A DNA stretch of 64,000 nt from Cyanocohniella sp. LLY (lineage in GTDB: Bacteria > Cyanobacteriota > Cyanobacteriia > Cyanobacteriales > Nostocaceae). This document shows positions 8,423 through 17,406 of the stretch, in pieces (within the stretch, counting starts at the first letter, position 1; each line of letters opens with the position of its first letter). A model generated the notes under the pieces. The model did no database searches and was not told the DNA's origin. It saw only the letters and a program-made list of their open reading frames with translations. The stretch lies in the NCBI GenBank assembly GCA_022241785.1, contig JAKOMP010000001.1, positions 62,001 to 126,000 of the forward strand, given 5' to 3'. Made by a program: the position numbers and the translations under genes.

Positions 8423-9787
8423 ATGGAAGTCTACTGCACCCGTCCTCGCTGTCCGCGCCCTAAAAATCATTTTGCGGATTTAGATGATGTCACAACATTA
8501 AGAACAACACAGCAAAAATACTGCACTACCTGTGGGATGCCACTTCTGCTGGATGGTCGGTATGTACCCATTAAGTTACTGGGAAAAGGTGGTTTTGGTG
8601 CAGCTTTTCTCGCACGCGATCGCCGGATTCCCGGAATGCGTGAATGTGTAGTTAAGCAATTCCAACCGGCGGGAAATTTAAGCGCTACTCAACTACAATT
8701 AGCACAACAGCTGTTTGAAAGAGAAGCTGAAGTTTTATCCCAAATCGGCAACGAACATGAGCAAATACCTGACTTATTTGCTTTTTTTCCCGTGGCAGTT
8801 AATAGCTTGCAACCAGGACAACAAGACCAATTTTTTTACTTAGTTCAAGAATATATTGATGGGCTAAATCTCGAAGAAGAGTTAATGCAAAATGGTAAAT
8901 TTTCGGAACAGCAGGTTGTAGAAGTACTATCAGAAATTTTGAAAGTATTACAGTTTGTTCACGATAGACGCATTATTCACCGAGATATCAAGCCTTCTAA
9001 TATTATGCGTCGTCGAGATGGCAAACTTTTTCTGTTGGATTTTGGCGCAGTTAAGCAAGTAACAAATGCCCCATCAGCCGGTGCGGGTTCTTCTACAGGT
9101 ATTTACTCTATGGGATTTGCCCCACCTGAGCAAATGGCAGGTAATCAAGTCTTTCCATCAACAGACTTATATGCTTTAGCTGTAACTATGCTGAATTTGC
9201 TCACAGGCCAAGAAGCAAATCAGTTATTTGATGCCTATAGCAACCAGTGGAAATGGCGCTCTCAAGTCAGTATTAATCCTCGACTAGCTGATATTTTAGA
9301 TAAAATGCTGCTACCAGCGGCTAATCAACGCTTTCAGTCAGCTAATGAGGTGCTGACAGCCCTAAATGAGCCATCCACACTCCCTGTTATACCCAAACCC
9401 CAGCCCCAGATACAGTCCCAAGCAACACCATCTCAACCGACGTTTGCCACTTGGGAATTATTAGGTGGTGCCGCTTTTAGTGGCTTCGAAGGGGCATTAA
9501 TTGCCATCGCCTTGTTTAGTTTATTGCCAGAAGTTATTATTACCTTGCCAGTTGCCGCCTTAATTTTAGGTATACTAATTTTTGCCCAAACTAGGCGGTG
9601 GATTGAAAAATTTGATTTATTAATAATTTCGGGAATCACCTTCGCTATTATTGTTTTTACTCCCTGGTTTCAGGGTAATTTAGGTGTTCCAGAAATCGCA
9701 CTTTTTGCAGTGGCATCTGCTTTAGTGACCATTGCCGTGACAGCAATATTTCGCCTGATTTATAAATTATTATCTTTGATATTTTAG
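8423..9787 (+). CDS. Membrane Ser/Thr protein kinase with N-terminal zinc ribbon
   Basis: 454 residues in three parts. First is a probable zinc ribbon with Cys at 5, 10, 34 and 37 (CTRPRC ... YCTTCG). Next is a Hanks-type kinase with the glycine loop LLGKGGFGAAFLARD, the catalytic loop HRDIKPSNIM and the DFG motif in LFLLDFGAVKQV. A Pro/Gln-rich linker then leads to three or four C-terminal membrane helices (about 345-450). All catalytic motifs are intact. The next gene starts 20 bases downstream on the same strand and encodes a membrane-anchored periplasmic-binding protein, so the pair looks co-transcribed and may work as a receptor-kinase unit. Targets are unknown. Zinc-ribbon kinases of this design are frequent in filamentous cyanobacteria. 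Confidence 0.9.
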   Translation: MEVYCTRPRCPRPKNHFADLDDVTTLRTTQQKYCTTCGMPLLLDGRYVPIKLLGKGGFGAAFLARDRRIPGMRECVVKQFQPAGNLSATQLQLAQQLFEREAEVLSQIGNEHEQIPDLFAFFPVAVNSLQPGQQDQFFYLVQEYIDGLNLEEELMQNGKFSEQQVVEVLSEILKVLQFVHDRRIIHRDIKPSNIMRRRDGKLFLLDFGAVKQVTNAPSAGAGSSTGIYSMGFAPPEQMAGNQVFPSTDLYALAVTMLNLLTGQEANQLFDAYSNQWKWRSQVSINPRLADILDKMLLPAANQRFQSANEVLTALNEPSTLPVIPKPQPQIQSQATPSQPTFATWELLGGAAFSGFEGALIAIALFSLLPEVIITLPVAALILGILIFAQTRRWIEKFDLLIISGITFAIIVFTPWFQGNLGVPEIALFAVASALVTIAVTAIFRLIYKLLSLIF

Positions 9788-9807
9788 TTAAAATTAAAAA
9801 GTTAGCT

Positions 9808-11199
9808 ATGTCTTCTAAGAAAGAAACTACTGTTCTTATTATATCTTTGCTAGTTACATTAGGCTTAGTAGGTACTGGTTTGTGGTTATTTCAAAATCGA
9901 ATTTTCCCCCAAAACCAGTCAAGTAATAATTTAATAAATGCTAATGAATCCATTGCTGACCGGATTAGTTTTGGTGAAAAAACTTTAACTCCTGGTGAAA
10001 TAACGCCAGTGAAAAAAGAGGGAATACAGGCGTTAGCTGATGAAAATTATCCTCAAGCGATCGCTCGTTTAGAAGCATCATTAAACCTCCAGCGTAATGA
10101 CCCAGAAGCGCTGATATATCTAAATAATGCCCGCATTGGTTCTTCTCAAAGCTATACCATTGTTGCCTCTGTACCGTTGGGTACTGACCCCAATGCTTCT
10201 TTAGAAATTTTACGTGGCACTGCCCAAGTGCAAAATGCCGTTAATACTTCTGGAGGAATTAACGGAGTACCCTTAAAGGTCGGCATCGCCAATGACGATG
10301 ACAATCCAGAAATAGCCCAACAAATTGCGGCTACCTTAGTCAAAAATCCGCAAATATTAGGTGTGGTTGGCCCTAATAGTAGTGATACCACTTTAGGCGC
10401 AGGCAATATCTATAATTCTGGAAAACTGGTAGCTATTTCTCCCACGAGTACTTCGGTAAAAATTTCTAATTTTAGCCCCTACGTTTTTCGCACGGTTCCC
10501 AGTGATTTTATTGCTGCTAGAAGTTTAGCCAACTATATGGTAAAAACTTTGCAGCGAAAAAATGCCGTGGTTTTCTTTAATTCCCAGAGTAATTACAGCC
10601 AGTCCTTAAAATCTGAGTTTGTTTCTTCTGTTTTGTTAGAGGGTGGACAAGTATCACGGGAATTTGACTTGTCTCAAGCCAACTTTAGTGCGGCGCAAAG
10701 TCTAGAACAAGCCAAGCAGCAAGGTGCAGAAGTGTTGATGTTAGCAACCAATACCGACACTTTAGATAAAGCCTTACAAGTAGTTCAACTCAACCAGAAG
10801 CAATTAAGTATTCTTGGGGGCGATGATGTGTACACAGTTAAAACTTTAGAAATTGGCAGAGAGCAAGCAGTGGGAATGGTAGTAGCAGTTCCCTGGCATA
10901 TTGCAGGCGATACCACATCAACATTTCCCCAAGAGTCGCGGCAGTTATGGGGTGGTGATGTCAGCTGGCGCACTGCCCTGGCCTATGATGCCACTGTGGC
11001 ACTCATTGTGGCATTAGAACGTAATCCTACCCGTTCTGGAGTCCAACAAGCACTTGCGTCATCTGACTTTGCTGCTCTTGGTGCTTCTGGAGCAATTCGA
11101 TTTTTACCCTCAGGCGATCGCAATGCGGCTGTGCAACTAGTACAAATAGTGACTGGTAATCGTTCGCGTACTGGCTATGACTTTGAACCACTAAGGTGA
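9808..11199 (+). CDS. Membrane-tethered branched-chain amino-acid-type periplasmic-binding protein
   Basis: 463 residues. There is one N-terminal membrane helix (about 8-28) and no lipobox cysteine. A short TPR-like helical hairpin follows (about 70-115; ALADENYPQAIARLEASLNL). The rest is a Peripla_BP_6 (LivJ/AmiC-like) two-lobe domain with GGINGVPLKV, GVVGPNSSDTTLGAG and VFRTVPSD. Such domains bind amino acids, amides or other small molecules. No permease or ATPase is adjacent, and the gene directly follows a membrane Ser/Thr kinase (20-base gap), so a sensing role is more likely than transport. The ligand cannot be told from sequence. Confidence 0.85.
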   Translation: MSSKKETTVLIISLLVTLGLVGTGLWLFQNRIFPQNQSSNNLINANESIADRISFGEKTLTPGEITPVKKEGIQALADENYPQAIARLEASLNLQRNDPEALIYLNNARIGSSQSYTIVASVPLGTDPNASLEILRGTAQVQNAVNTSGGINGVPLKVGIANDDDNPEIAQQIAATLVKNPQILGVVGPNSSDTTLGAGNIYNSGKLVAISPTSTSVKISNFSPYVFRTVPSDFIAARSLANYMVKTLQRKNAVVFFNSQSNYSQSLKSEFVSSVLLEGGQVSREFDLSQANFSAAQSLEQAKQQGAEVLMLATNTDTLDKALQVVQLNQKQLSILGGDDVYTVKTLEIGREQAVGMVVAVPWHIAGDTTSTFPQESRQLWGGDVSWRTALAYDATVALIVALERNPTRSGVQQALASSDFAALGASGAIRFLPSGDRNAAVQLVQIVTGNRSRTGYDFEPLR

Positions 11200-11337
11200 A
11201 CCGTGGCGTTTTTTGGCACAATTTCCCTTTGAGAAGGCGAGAAAATAGGCGATCGCTGCATCCACTGGTCAAGAAATTAGTTTATCCTGGAAATAGTGAA
11301 AGTTTAAGAAATTTTAAGCTCTGTTTCCAAAATACTC

Positions 11338-12210
11338 ATGCAATGCATTGTTAATCGCCGCGCTCAGTTTTCGGCTAGTCATCGCTATTGGTTGCCAGAA
11401 TTGAGTGAAGCTGAGAATACTGAGAAATTTGGTGCTTGTTCGAGATTTCCCGGACATGGACACAACTATGTTTTATTCATCTCTCTAGCGGGAGAATTGG
11501 ATAAATATGGCATGGTGTTGAACTTGTCTGATGTGAAACATGTAATTAAGCACGAAATTACCAGCCAACTAGACTTTTCTTATCTCAATGATGTGTGGGC
11601 AGATTTTCAAGAAACTCTACCTACCACCGAGAATATTGCACGGGTTATCTGGCAACGTTTAGCACCCCACTTGCCTTTAGTCCGTGTACAGTTATTTGAA
11701 CATCCTGAACTTTGGGCAGATTATATAGGAAACGGAATGGAAGCCTACCTCAACATCAGCACTCACTTTAGCGCCGCCCATCGGCTGGCTCATCCTGACT
11801 TGAGTAACGAAGAAAATTCCCAGATTTATGGTAAGTGCGCCCGTCCTCATGGCCACGGACATAACTACCATTTAGAAGTTACCGTGAAAGGGGAAATTGA
11901 TTCGCGCACGGGGATGATTGTCGATTTAGGTGCTTTAAATCAGGCAATAGAAGATTATGTGATAGAAGCATTTGATCACACCTTTTTAAACAAAGATATT
12001 CCCTTCTTTGCCAACGTTGTACCCACAGCTGAGAATATTGCACTTTACATTAGTAATTTACTGCGATCGCCTGTTCAGGAATTAGGCGCTACACTGTACA
12101 AAATAAAACTGATTGAAAGTCCTAATAACTCCTGTGAAATTTATTGCACAAATTCAGAAACCAAGAATGTCAGTACAATATCACAAGAGCCAGTTTTAGC
12201 GCGTATATAG
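11338..12210 (+). CDS. Tandem 6-pyruvoyl-tetrahydropterin synthase / QueD-family protein
   Basis: 290 residues made of two complete PTPS/QueD domains. Domain 1 (about 1-130) has zinc ligands H15, H40 and H42 (SASHRYW, PGHGHNY) and catalytic-type C34. Domain 2 (about 135-270) has H149, H173, H175 and C167 (SAAHRL, GHGHNY). PTPS/QueD enzymes act on 7,8-dihydroneopterin triphosphate, giving pyruvoyl-tetrahydropterin or carboxy-tetrahydropterin for queuosine. Domain 2 keeps the Asp-His of the triad (AFDHTFLN, D213/H214). Domain 1 has LDFSYLN, so the His is replaced by Phe80 and this half is probably not a normal catalyst. No other queuosine gene is adjacent. A role in cyanobacterial pterin synthesis is possible but not shown. 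Confidence 0.88.
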   Translation: MQCIVNRRAQFSASHRYWLPELSEAENTEKFGACSRFPGHGHNYVLFISLAGELDKYGMVLNLSDVKHVIKHEITSQLDFSYLNDVWADFQETLPTTENIARVIWQRLAPHLPLVRVQLFEHPELWADYIGNGMEAYLNISTHFSAAHRLAHPDLSNEENSQIYGKCARPHGHGHNYHLEVTVKGEIDSRTGMIVDLGALNQAIEDYVIEAFDHTFLNKDIPFFANVVPTAENIALYISNLLRSPVQELGATLYKIKLIESPNNSCEIYCTNSETKNVSTISQEPVLARI

Positions 12211-12551
12211 TCTACCAACTGTATTTTAAAAAATTCCTAATGTCCCTGACTTATTGAATAAGTCGGGGATATGTTTTTTGAGTTGATTTATGCGGTGAAA
12301 TTTACAATTTCATGATCAATGGTTCAATTGACACCTAATATTGGTCAACTATACCCAAAATTTAAATATGGTTCATATTAGCTTGAAAAATTAAAAAATA
12401 TAGCTACTATTTTATTTAAGCCACAGATGCATGTAAATACCATGCACATAGCACATACAAGATAAATGTGCTGAGATTTTGATTGGAAACATATTCGTAA
12501 TTGCAGTCAATCATCTCCAAATAGTCACAAATAATACTGGTTATAGTAATT
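12211..12551. other. 341-bp intergenic region with terminator and small inverted repeats
   Basis: After the terminator at 12243 the stretch is AT-rich and has no gene. Two short inverted repeats are visible: TGCATG...CATGCA (about 12428-12446) and AGCACAT...ATGTGCT (about 12449-12473). They lie roughly 80-120 bases before the glycosyltransferase gene and could be regulatory. Confidence 0.4.
12243..12279 (+). terminator. Terminator of the tandem PTPS gene
   Basis: Stem TCCCTGACTTA / TAAGTCGGGGA with a five-base loop, followed by ATGTTTTTT. Confidence 0.85.
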
Positions 12552-13583
12552 ATGAAAGTTTGGTTTACATCAACTGCAAAAGGACAACATTCTCATGCCC
12601 ATCAGGCAAAAAAACTGATTTCTTTAGGGAAAAATAGTTTGCACAGCGACTTTAATACAAGATATAGCTTGGCTAAAAGTCCCGAAGATGCAGATTTAAT
12701 TGTTTATGTTGAGCCGGGGTATATTAAGTTAAGACCTTATATTTATACCCTACTTTCCGAAGAGTTAATAGTCACACATCCTAATAAATGTTTTGTGATT
12801 GATTGTGCCGATACTTCTTGGGAACTAATGCCTGGAGTTTATACGGGTTTAAGATCATCTCAATTTAATCGTCAGAGATATAGATCTGGTGGCTATCTCA
12901 CAGAATATAATCCCGTGTGCCAACAAGTTTACGCACAAAAAAAGAATATTGAGCCTCAACTGTTGTTTTCATTTCGTGGTGCTGCATCTTCAGCAGTGCG
13001 CCAAAATATTTTTGCCGCAAATTTTACTGGAAATGATATATCAATACAACAAACTTATGCATGGTGTAATCATTCTTCTGAAGAACAATTGCTTTATGCG
13101 GAAGAACTGATTAACAGTAAATTTATCCTGTGTCCTGGTGGCAATTGTCCGGCATCAATTCGTTTATTTGAAACCATGAAAATGGGTAGAGTACCGGTGA
13201 TTCTTTCAGATGATTGGGTTGCGCCTGAAGGGCCTGCTTGGCAAGAGTTTTCTATTCGGGTTTCCGAAAGTAGAGTTAATGAATTACCAGAAATTATTCG
13301 CCGCTATGAACCTGATGCCTTGGTGATGGGTAAATTGGCTAGGCAGGCATGGGAAGATTGGTTTAGTCCTGATGTAATTTATATCCGAATGCTTAACTAT
13401 ATAGAAAGCATTTATTTAGAGCGGGATAGTAACCATAACGAACAGAAATACCAACAAGAATGGTTATCTTGGCAATTTCAATGGCAAAGAAATTGGACAC
13501 CTGTACAGAGATTTATAGATGCAGTCAACCGCGGGACTTTAATCGAGCAGGTGCAATCTAAATTATCTCTCAATCTGTTTTAA
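12552..13583 (+). CDS. Exostosin-like (GT47-type) glycosyltransferase
   Basis: 343-residue soluble protein. The region around 195-235 (SKFILCPGGNCPASIRLFET, MKMGRVPVILSDDWVAPEG) is the nucleotide-sugar-binding signature of the exostosin/GT47 family. Such enzymes in cyanobacteria are usually tied to exopolysaccharide or cell-surface glycan synthesis. It has no signal peptide or membrane helix, so it is expected to be cytoplasmic. It stands alone, with no polysaccharide cluster around it; an FkbM methyltransferase occurs 3 kb away. The donor and acceptor are unknown. Confidence 0.75.
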   Translation: MKVWFTSTAKGQHSHAHQAKKLISLGKNSLHSDFNTRYSLAKSPEDADLIVYVEPGYIKLRPYIYTLLSEELIVTHPNKCFVIDCADTSWELMPGVYTGLRSSQFNRQRYRSGGYLTEYNPVCQQVYAQKKNIEPQLLFSFRGAASSAVRQNIFAANFTGNDISIQQTYAWCNHSSEEQLLYAEELINSKFILCPGGNCPASIRLFETMKMGRVPVILSDDWVAPEGPAWQEFSIRVSESRVNELPEIIRRYEPDALVMGKLARQAWEDWFSPDVIYIRMLNYIESIYLERDSNHNEQKYQQEWLSWQFQWQRNWTPVQRFIDAVNRGTLIEQVQSKLSLNLF

Positions 13584-13934
13584 CAAAATGTAGGGGTTTA
13601 AGTCCCCGGCTTCTATCAAGCCGCAAGTGTTGTGGCGGGATCTACATCCACGTTACAACACGTAATTGCGAATTGCGAATTGCGAATTGGTTTAACGGGA
13701 GCATCCCAAATATGCAAAAAGCCCTAAGACTGGAAGTCTGGGGCTATATAAACCAAGTTCGCAGTTCGACTGACTTGTACTGAGCCTGGTCGAAGTAGCT
13801 TCGCCAAATCTCCTGCGCGGACTAAACTTAGAAATAAAATTTCCGATAGAGCCGAATTTCGTAATTCGTTCTGAATATTGCCTGAATATTAATATTTTTT
13901 ATGTTGAGTATTTTCTGCATTAATACAGTACTCT
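13584..13934. repeat. 351-bp intergenic cluster of hairpins and GCGAATT repeats
   Basis: The stretch contains, in order: a perfect hairpin CGGCTT-CTATC-AAGCCG (13607-13623); TGTTGT ... ACAACA (about 13629-13660); tandem GCGAATT units (about 13668-13689); GCCC-TA-AGACT-GGA-AGTCT-GG-GGGC (about 13721-13744); and TTCGAC ... GTCGAA (about 13766-13795). No gene is visible. The density of hairpins suggests a non-autonomous mobile element or a structured RNA. Both remain open. Confidence 0.5.
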
Positions 13935-14126
13935 CTAGGACACTTGCAATAAATAGCTCATACAGTGTCCCATGAGAAAGTAAACTACCAACATAGCAGC
14001 CGCAGCAAGTGCCACCAATGTCCCAGCGAGCATTAAAGAAAATTCTTTATGCTCAACGGCTTTCTCCATGAGGTGGAGTGACCACGCTACCAGCGCCACA
14101 TCAAATAGTAAAATAGGGATCAACAT
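13935..14126 (-). CDS. Small two-helix membrane protein, unknown
   Basis: 63 residues with two hydrophobic helices (about 1-18 and 30-52) joined by a charged loop, MEKAVEHKEFS. I do not recognise a family. The frame, the ATG and its isolated position make it a credible small gene. It lies about 105 bases downstream of hisF on the same strand, so it could share the hisF transcript. Confidence 0.5.
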   Translation of the reverse strand: MLIPILLFDVALVAWSLHLMEKAVEHKEFSLMLAGTLVALAAAAMLVVYFLMGHCMSYLLQVS

Positions 14127-14231
14127 ATTTCTTAATATTTATTCATACTCGTAAATTAATGTTAACACTGTTTTAGAGAACTGTATCTAACTTGTGATAG
14201 ATGTGATTACTTTTCGATCATGTTGAACACA

Positions 14232-15005
14232 TCATGATAATAATCGAATTGGCACAGAGCGATCGCCTAGATAATTTTTGATCTCGGCTACGCTTAATTG
14301 TCCGTAATGCAGTAATGATGCTAATAATGCAGCTTCGGCTTTACCCTCAGTTAGTGCCGTATAGATATGTTCACAGTTACCTGCACCACCAGAAGCAATC
14401 ACAGGAACTTGTACAGATTCAGCGATGGCTCTGGTTAACGCTAGGTCGTAGCCAGCTTGAGTCCCGTCAGCATCCATACTAGTGACTAGGAGTTCTCCTG
14501 CACCTCGTTTTTCAACTTCTTGTGCCCAACGTAAAGCATCTAAGCCGGTGTTTTCCCTACCACCTCGCACGTACACATCCCAGCCGGGGTTGTTGGGGTC
14601 AATCCTGCGTCTAGCATCAATAGCAACAACTATGCATTGATTACCAAAGCGATCGCTTGCCCGATCAATCAAGTCTGGATCACGTACGGCCGCAGAATTA
14701 ATACTAACCTTGTCTGCGCCTGCTCGTAACAAAGCTTTAACATTTTCTAAGGATTGAATCCCCCCACCCACAGTCAAAGGAATAAAAACTTGTTCAGCTG
14801 TGCGGTACACCACATCAATAATTGTATCCCGGTCTTCATGAGTGGCTGTAATATCTAGAAACACTAACTCATCAGCACCAGCCTCGTTGTAAACTTTTGC
14901 TAGTTCTACCGGATCACCTGCATCCTTGAGATCTACAAAGTTAACTCCTTTGACAACCCGTCCCGCCTTAACATCTAAACACGGTAAGATTCTTTTAGAC
15001 AACAT
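14232..15005 (-). CDS. hisF: Imidazole glycerol phosphate synthase, cyclase subunit HisF
   Basis: 257-residue TIM barrel. It starts [20 protein letters not shown] and has both catalytic aspartates, D11 and D130 (VVAIDAR), plus the phosphate-binding loops TVGGGIQS and ASGGAGN. HisF uses ammonia made by HisH to convert PRFAR into imidazole glycerol phosphate and AICAR in histidine synthesis, in the cytoplasm. hisH is not in the window; cyanobacterial his genes are scattered. It is divergent to ruvB across 154 bases. Confidence 0.97.
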   Translation of the reverse strand: MLSKRILPCLDVKAGRVVKGVNFVDLKDAGDPVELAKVYNEAGADELVFLDITATHEDRDTIIDVVYRTAEQVFIPLTVGGGIQSLENVKALLRAGADKVSINSAAVRDPDLIDRASDRFGNQCIVVAIDARRRIDPNNPGWDVYVRGGRENTGLDALRWAQEVEKRGAGELLVTSMDADGTQAGYDLALTRAIAESVQVPVIASGGAGNCEHIYTALTEGKAEAALLASLLHYGQLSVAEIKNYLGDRSVPIRLLS

Positions 15006-15159
15006 AATAACTTTTTCACTCCTGGGTAATCATCCGGAATTTAAATTCTAAATTGGTGCGCGCAGTTCCCACAAAAAATTTTGCAATCGTGTTTAGTCGT
15101 GGCCATTGTGGCCTCGATGGCACTCAAACAGTCCTCAAGTCAAAGTTGATAGCTGAATT

Positions 15160-16260
15160 ATGGCGATAATCTCCTCGAAAAAACAGCCTCAAGAACCCAA
15201 CGGACAACCAAAGCAGCGTCAGGAGTCTGCGCCCAAACCCTCCAATGAAACTATTTTGCAACCAGAAGCTGCTGTTGATGAACAAGGTAAGCAAGAAGAG
15301 AGTATCCGGCCACAGCGATTTGCTGATTACATAGGTCAGAAAGACTTAAAGGATGTGTTAGATATTGCCATCAAAGCAGCTAAGTCACGCAGTGAGGTGT
15401 TGGATCACTTGCTGCTATATGGGCCGCCGGGATTAGGTAAAACAACAATGGCCATGATTTTAGCATCGGAGATGGGAGTAAACTACAAAATTACCAGTGC
15501 GCCAGCGTTAGAGCGTCCAAGGGATATTGTAGGGCTACTAGTGAACCTTAAACCCGGCGATATATTATTTATTGATGAAATTCACCGTCTTTCGCGGATG
15601 ACTGAAGAAATTCTCTATCCGGCCATGGAAGATTATCGCTTAGATATTACTATTGGCAAAGGTTCCAGCGCCCGGATACGAAGTGTACCACTGACTAAAT
15701 TTACCTTAGTAGGAGCCACAACCCGTGTGGGTGCCTTAACTTCACCATTGCGCGATCGCTTCGGGTTAGTCCAGAAATTGCGCTTTTATGAAGTTGACGA
15801 ACTCAGCCAAATTGTCTTACGCAGTGCTGAATTTCTGAAAACTCCCATTGCACAAGATGGAGCCACAGAAATTGCCCGTCGTTCACGTGGGACGCCCCGT
15901 ATTGCTAATAGATTACTTAAGCGTGTACGTGATTATGCGGAAGTCAAATTATCTGGTGAAATTACAGAAAGTGTCGCAGCCGAAGCATTGCAACTATTTC
16001 AAGTCGATCCATGCGGTTTAGATTGGACAGACCGCCGAATGTTGAGTGTAATTATTGAACAATTTAACGGTGGCCCAGTGGGATTAGAAACAATAGCCGC
16101 AGCCACAGGTGAAGATACCCAAACAATTGAAGAAGTTTATGAACCGTACCTAATGCAAATTGGCTATTTAAGCCGCACTCCTCGTGGTAGAACAGCCACA
16201 ACCGCTGCCTACAAGCATTTAGGATTTAAGCCCCCTAATGAACAGTTGTCGTTGCTGTAA
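15160..16260 (+). CDS. ruvB: Holliday junction branch-migration ATPase RuvB
   Basis: 366 residues. A ~50-residue polar N-terminal extension (Gln/Pro/Glu-rich) typical of cyanobacterial RuvB precedes the AAA+ core, with Walker [10 protein letters not shown] (88-96), Walker B LFIDEIHR, the sensor block [19 protein letters not shown] and the [12 protein letters not shown] arginine region. The C-terminal winged helix ([20 protein letters not shown]) binds DNA. RuvB hexamers drive branch migration together with RuvA, before cleavage by RuvC. It is transcribed away from hisF. Confidence 0.97.
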   Translation: MAIISSKKQPQEPNGQPKQRQESAPKPSNETILQPEAAVDEQGKQEESIRPQRFADYIGQKDLKDVLDIAIKAAKSRSEVLDHLLLYGPPGLGKTTMAMILASEMGVNYKITSAPALERPRDIVGLLVNLKPGDILFIDEIHRLSRMTEEILYPAMEDYRLDITIGKGSSARIRSVPLTKFTLVGATTRVGALTSPLRDRFGLVQKLRFYEVDELSQIVLRSAEFLKTPIAQDGATEIARRSRGTPRIANRLLKRVRDYAEVKLSGEITESVAAEALQLFQVDPCGLDWTDRRMLSVIIEQFNGGPVGLETIAAATGEDTQTIEEVYEPYLMQIGYLSRTPRGRTATTAAYKHLGFKPPNEQLSLL

Positions 16261-16317
16261 AAACACAGCATACACAGATGCTTGTATTACCATTTGCTAG
16301 GTAAATTAATCATCTTC

Positions 16318-16411
16318 AGGACTTACGTAACCAACCATGTATTTTCGTCACTGTGACCGGAGGCTCTAGCAATCTCAAAGCCTTTATTTTCATGACGAGT
16401 GCGTAAATCCT
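16318..16411. repeat. MITE-like repeat, copy 1 (AGGACTTACG ends)
   Basis: About 94 bp beginning AGGACTTACGTAACCAACCA and ending GAGTGCGTAAATCCT, so the ends are inverted repeats. A closely similar 92-bp copy lies at 44686-44777. Both sit in intergenic DNA with no gene inside. Confidence 0.8.
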
Positions 16412-16449
16412 AATCTTGTTTGTCTCGATCTGGAAACTATTATAAATAT

Positions 16450-17271
16450 ATGAAAAATTCTTTCATGCCAGAAACTCGGCTTTCTAATGGGATGAAAATC
16501 TTTTGTCTGCAAAAGAATGAAGCCCAATTAATGTATAAGGAAGTACAAAACTATGTGAAACATGGTATTGCTTTAGAAGCGGGTGACACCGTTTTTGATG
16601 TTGGTGCAAATATTGGATTATTTACACTTTGGTTATCTCAAGAATTTAATCATAAAATCAATATTTATGCCTTTGAACCCATACCCGACATTTATGCCGT
16701 ATTAAATGCTAATGTTAAGCGTTTCACTTTGGAAAATGTCAAATTATTTCCTTGTGGACTTTCGCAACAAGCTGGTGATGTGAACTTTACTTATTATCCA
16801 AACATGACTTTTGGTTCCACTGTATATCCAATTACTGAAGAATCAGAAATAAATAAACTTCAAGAAATCAGCATAGCAAATTTCAAACATTTTCCTGCCT
16901 CTATTTCCTGGTTACGCTGGTTGCCACATTCTTTATTTTCTCGAATTATCAATTATAAATTGACAACAAGTTTTCAAGGACAGCAAGTTCATTGCCAATT
17001 AAAAACTATTTCAGAAATTATTAGTGAACAGCAAATTAAAAAAATTGATTTACTAAAAGTAGATGTAGAAAAAAGTGAAATGGATGTGTTGTTGGGTATT
17101 AAGGATGAGGATTGGAAAAAAATTAAGCAAGTGTTTGTGGAAGTACATGATTTAGATTTTCGTATAGACCAGATCAGTAATTTGCTCAAAAATAAAGGAT
17201 TTAGAAATATTAAAGTTGAACAAGAACCCGCACTCAACGGTTCTGACATTTTTAGTTTGTATGCTTGGTAA
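16450..17271 (+). CDS. FkbM family SAM-dependent methyltransferase
   Basis: About 273 residues from the ATG at 16450; in-frame TTG 16420 and ATG 16465 are alternatives. The SAM-binding motif is TVFDVGANIGLFTLWLSQEF, followed by IYAFEPIPDIYAVLNANV and the family block KIDLLKVDVEKSEMDVLLGI (an FkbM signature). FkbM enzymes O-methylate sugars or secondary metabolites. It is preceded by a MITE-like repeat, and its AT-rich codon use differs by eye from ruvB, so recent arrival is possible. The substrate is unknown. Confidence 0.85.
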   Translation: MKNSFMPETRLSNGMKIFCLQKNEAQLMYKEVQNYVKHGIALEAGDTVFDVGANIGLFTLWLSQEFNHKINIYAFEPIPDIYAVLNANVKRFTLENVKLFPCGLSQQAGDVNFTYYPNMTFGSTVYPITEESEINKLQEISIANFKHFPASISWLRWLPHSLFSRIINYKLTTSFQGQQVHCQLKTISEIISEQQIKKIDLLKVDVEKSEMDVLLGIKDEDWKKIKQVFVEVHDLDFRIDQISNLLKNKGFRNIKVEQEPALNGSDIFSLYAW

Positions 17272-17406
17272 CAATATTATGAAATCAAATCTCTAGAGGA
17301 GTTTAATAAAAAATTTCTATATTCTTAGCTGGAGATGTATTTTATTGTTAACTAATAATTGAAGATTGTTTTATGATAAATTATGTTGCATATAAAAGAC
17401 AATTAA

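Noticed and set aside
13760-13800. tRNA-like cloverleaf near GTTCGACTGAC
   Set aside because: There is no acceptor stem or anticodon arm; TTCGAC...GTCGAA is a simple hairpin found in repeats.
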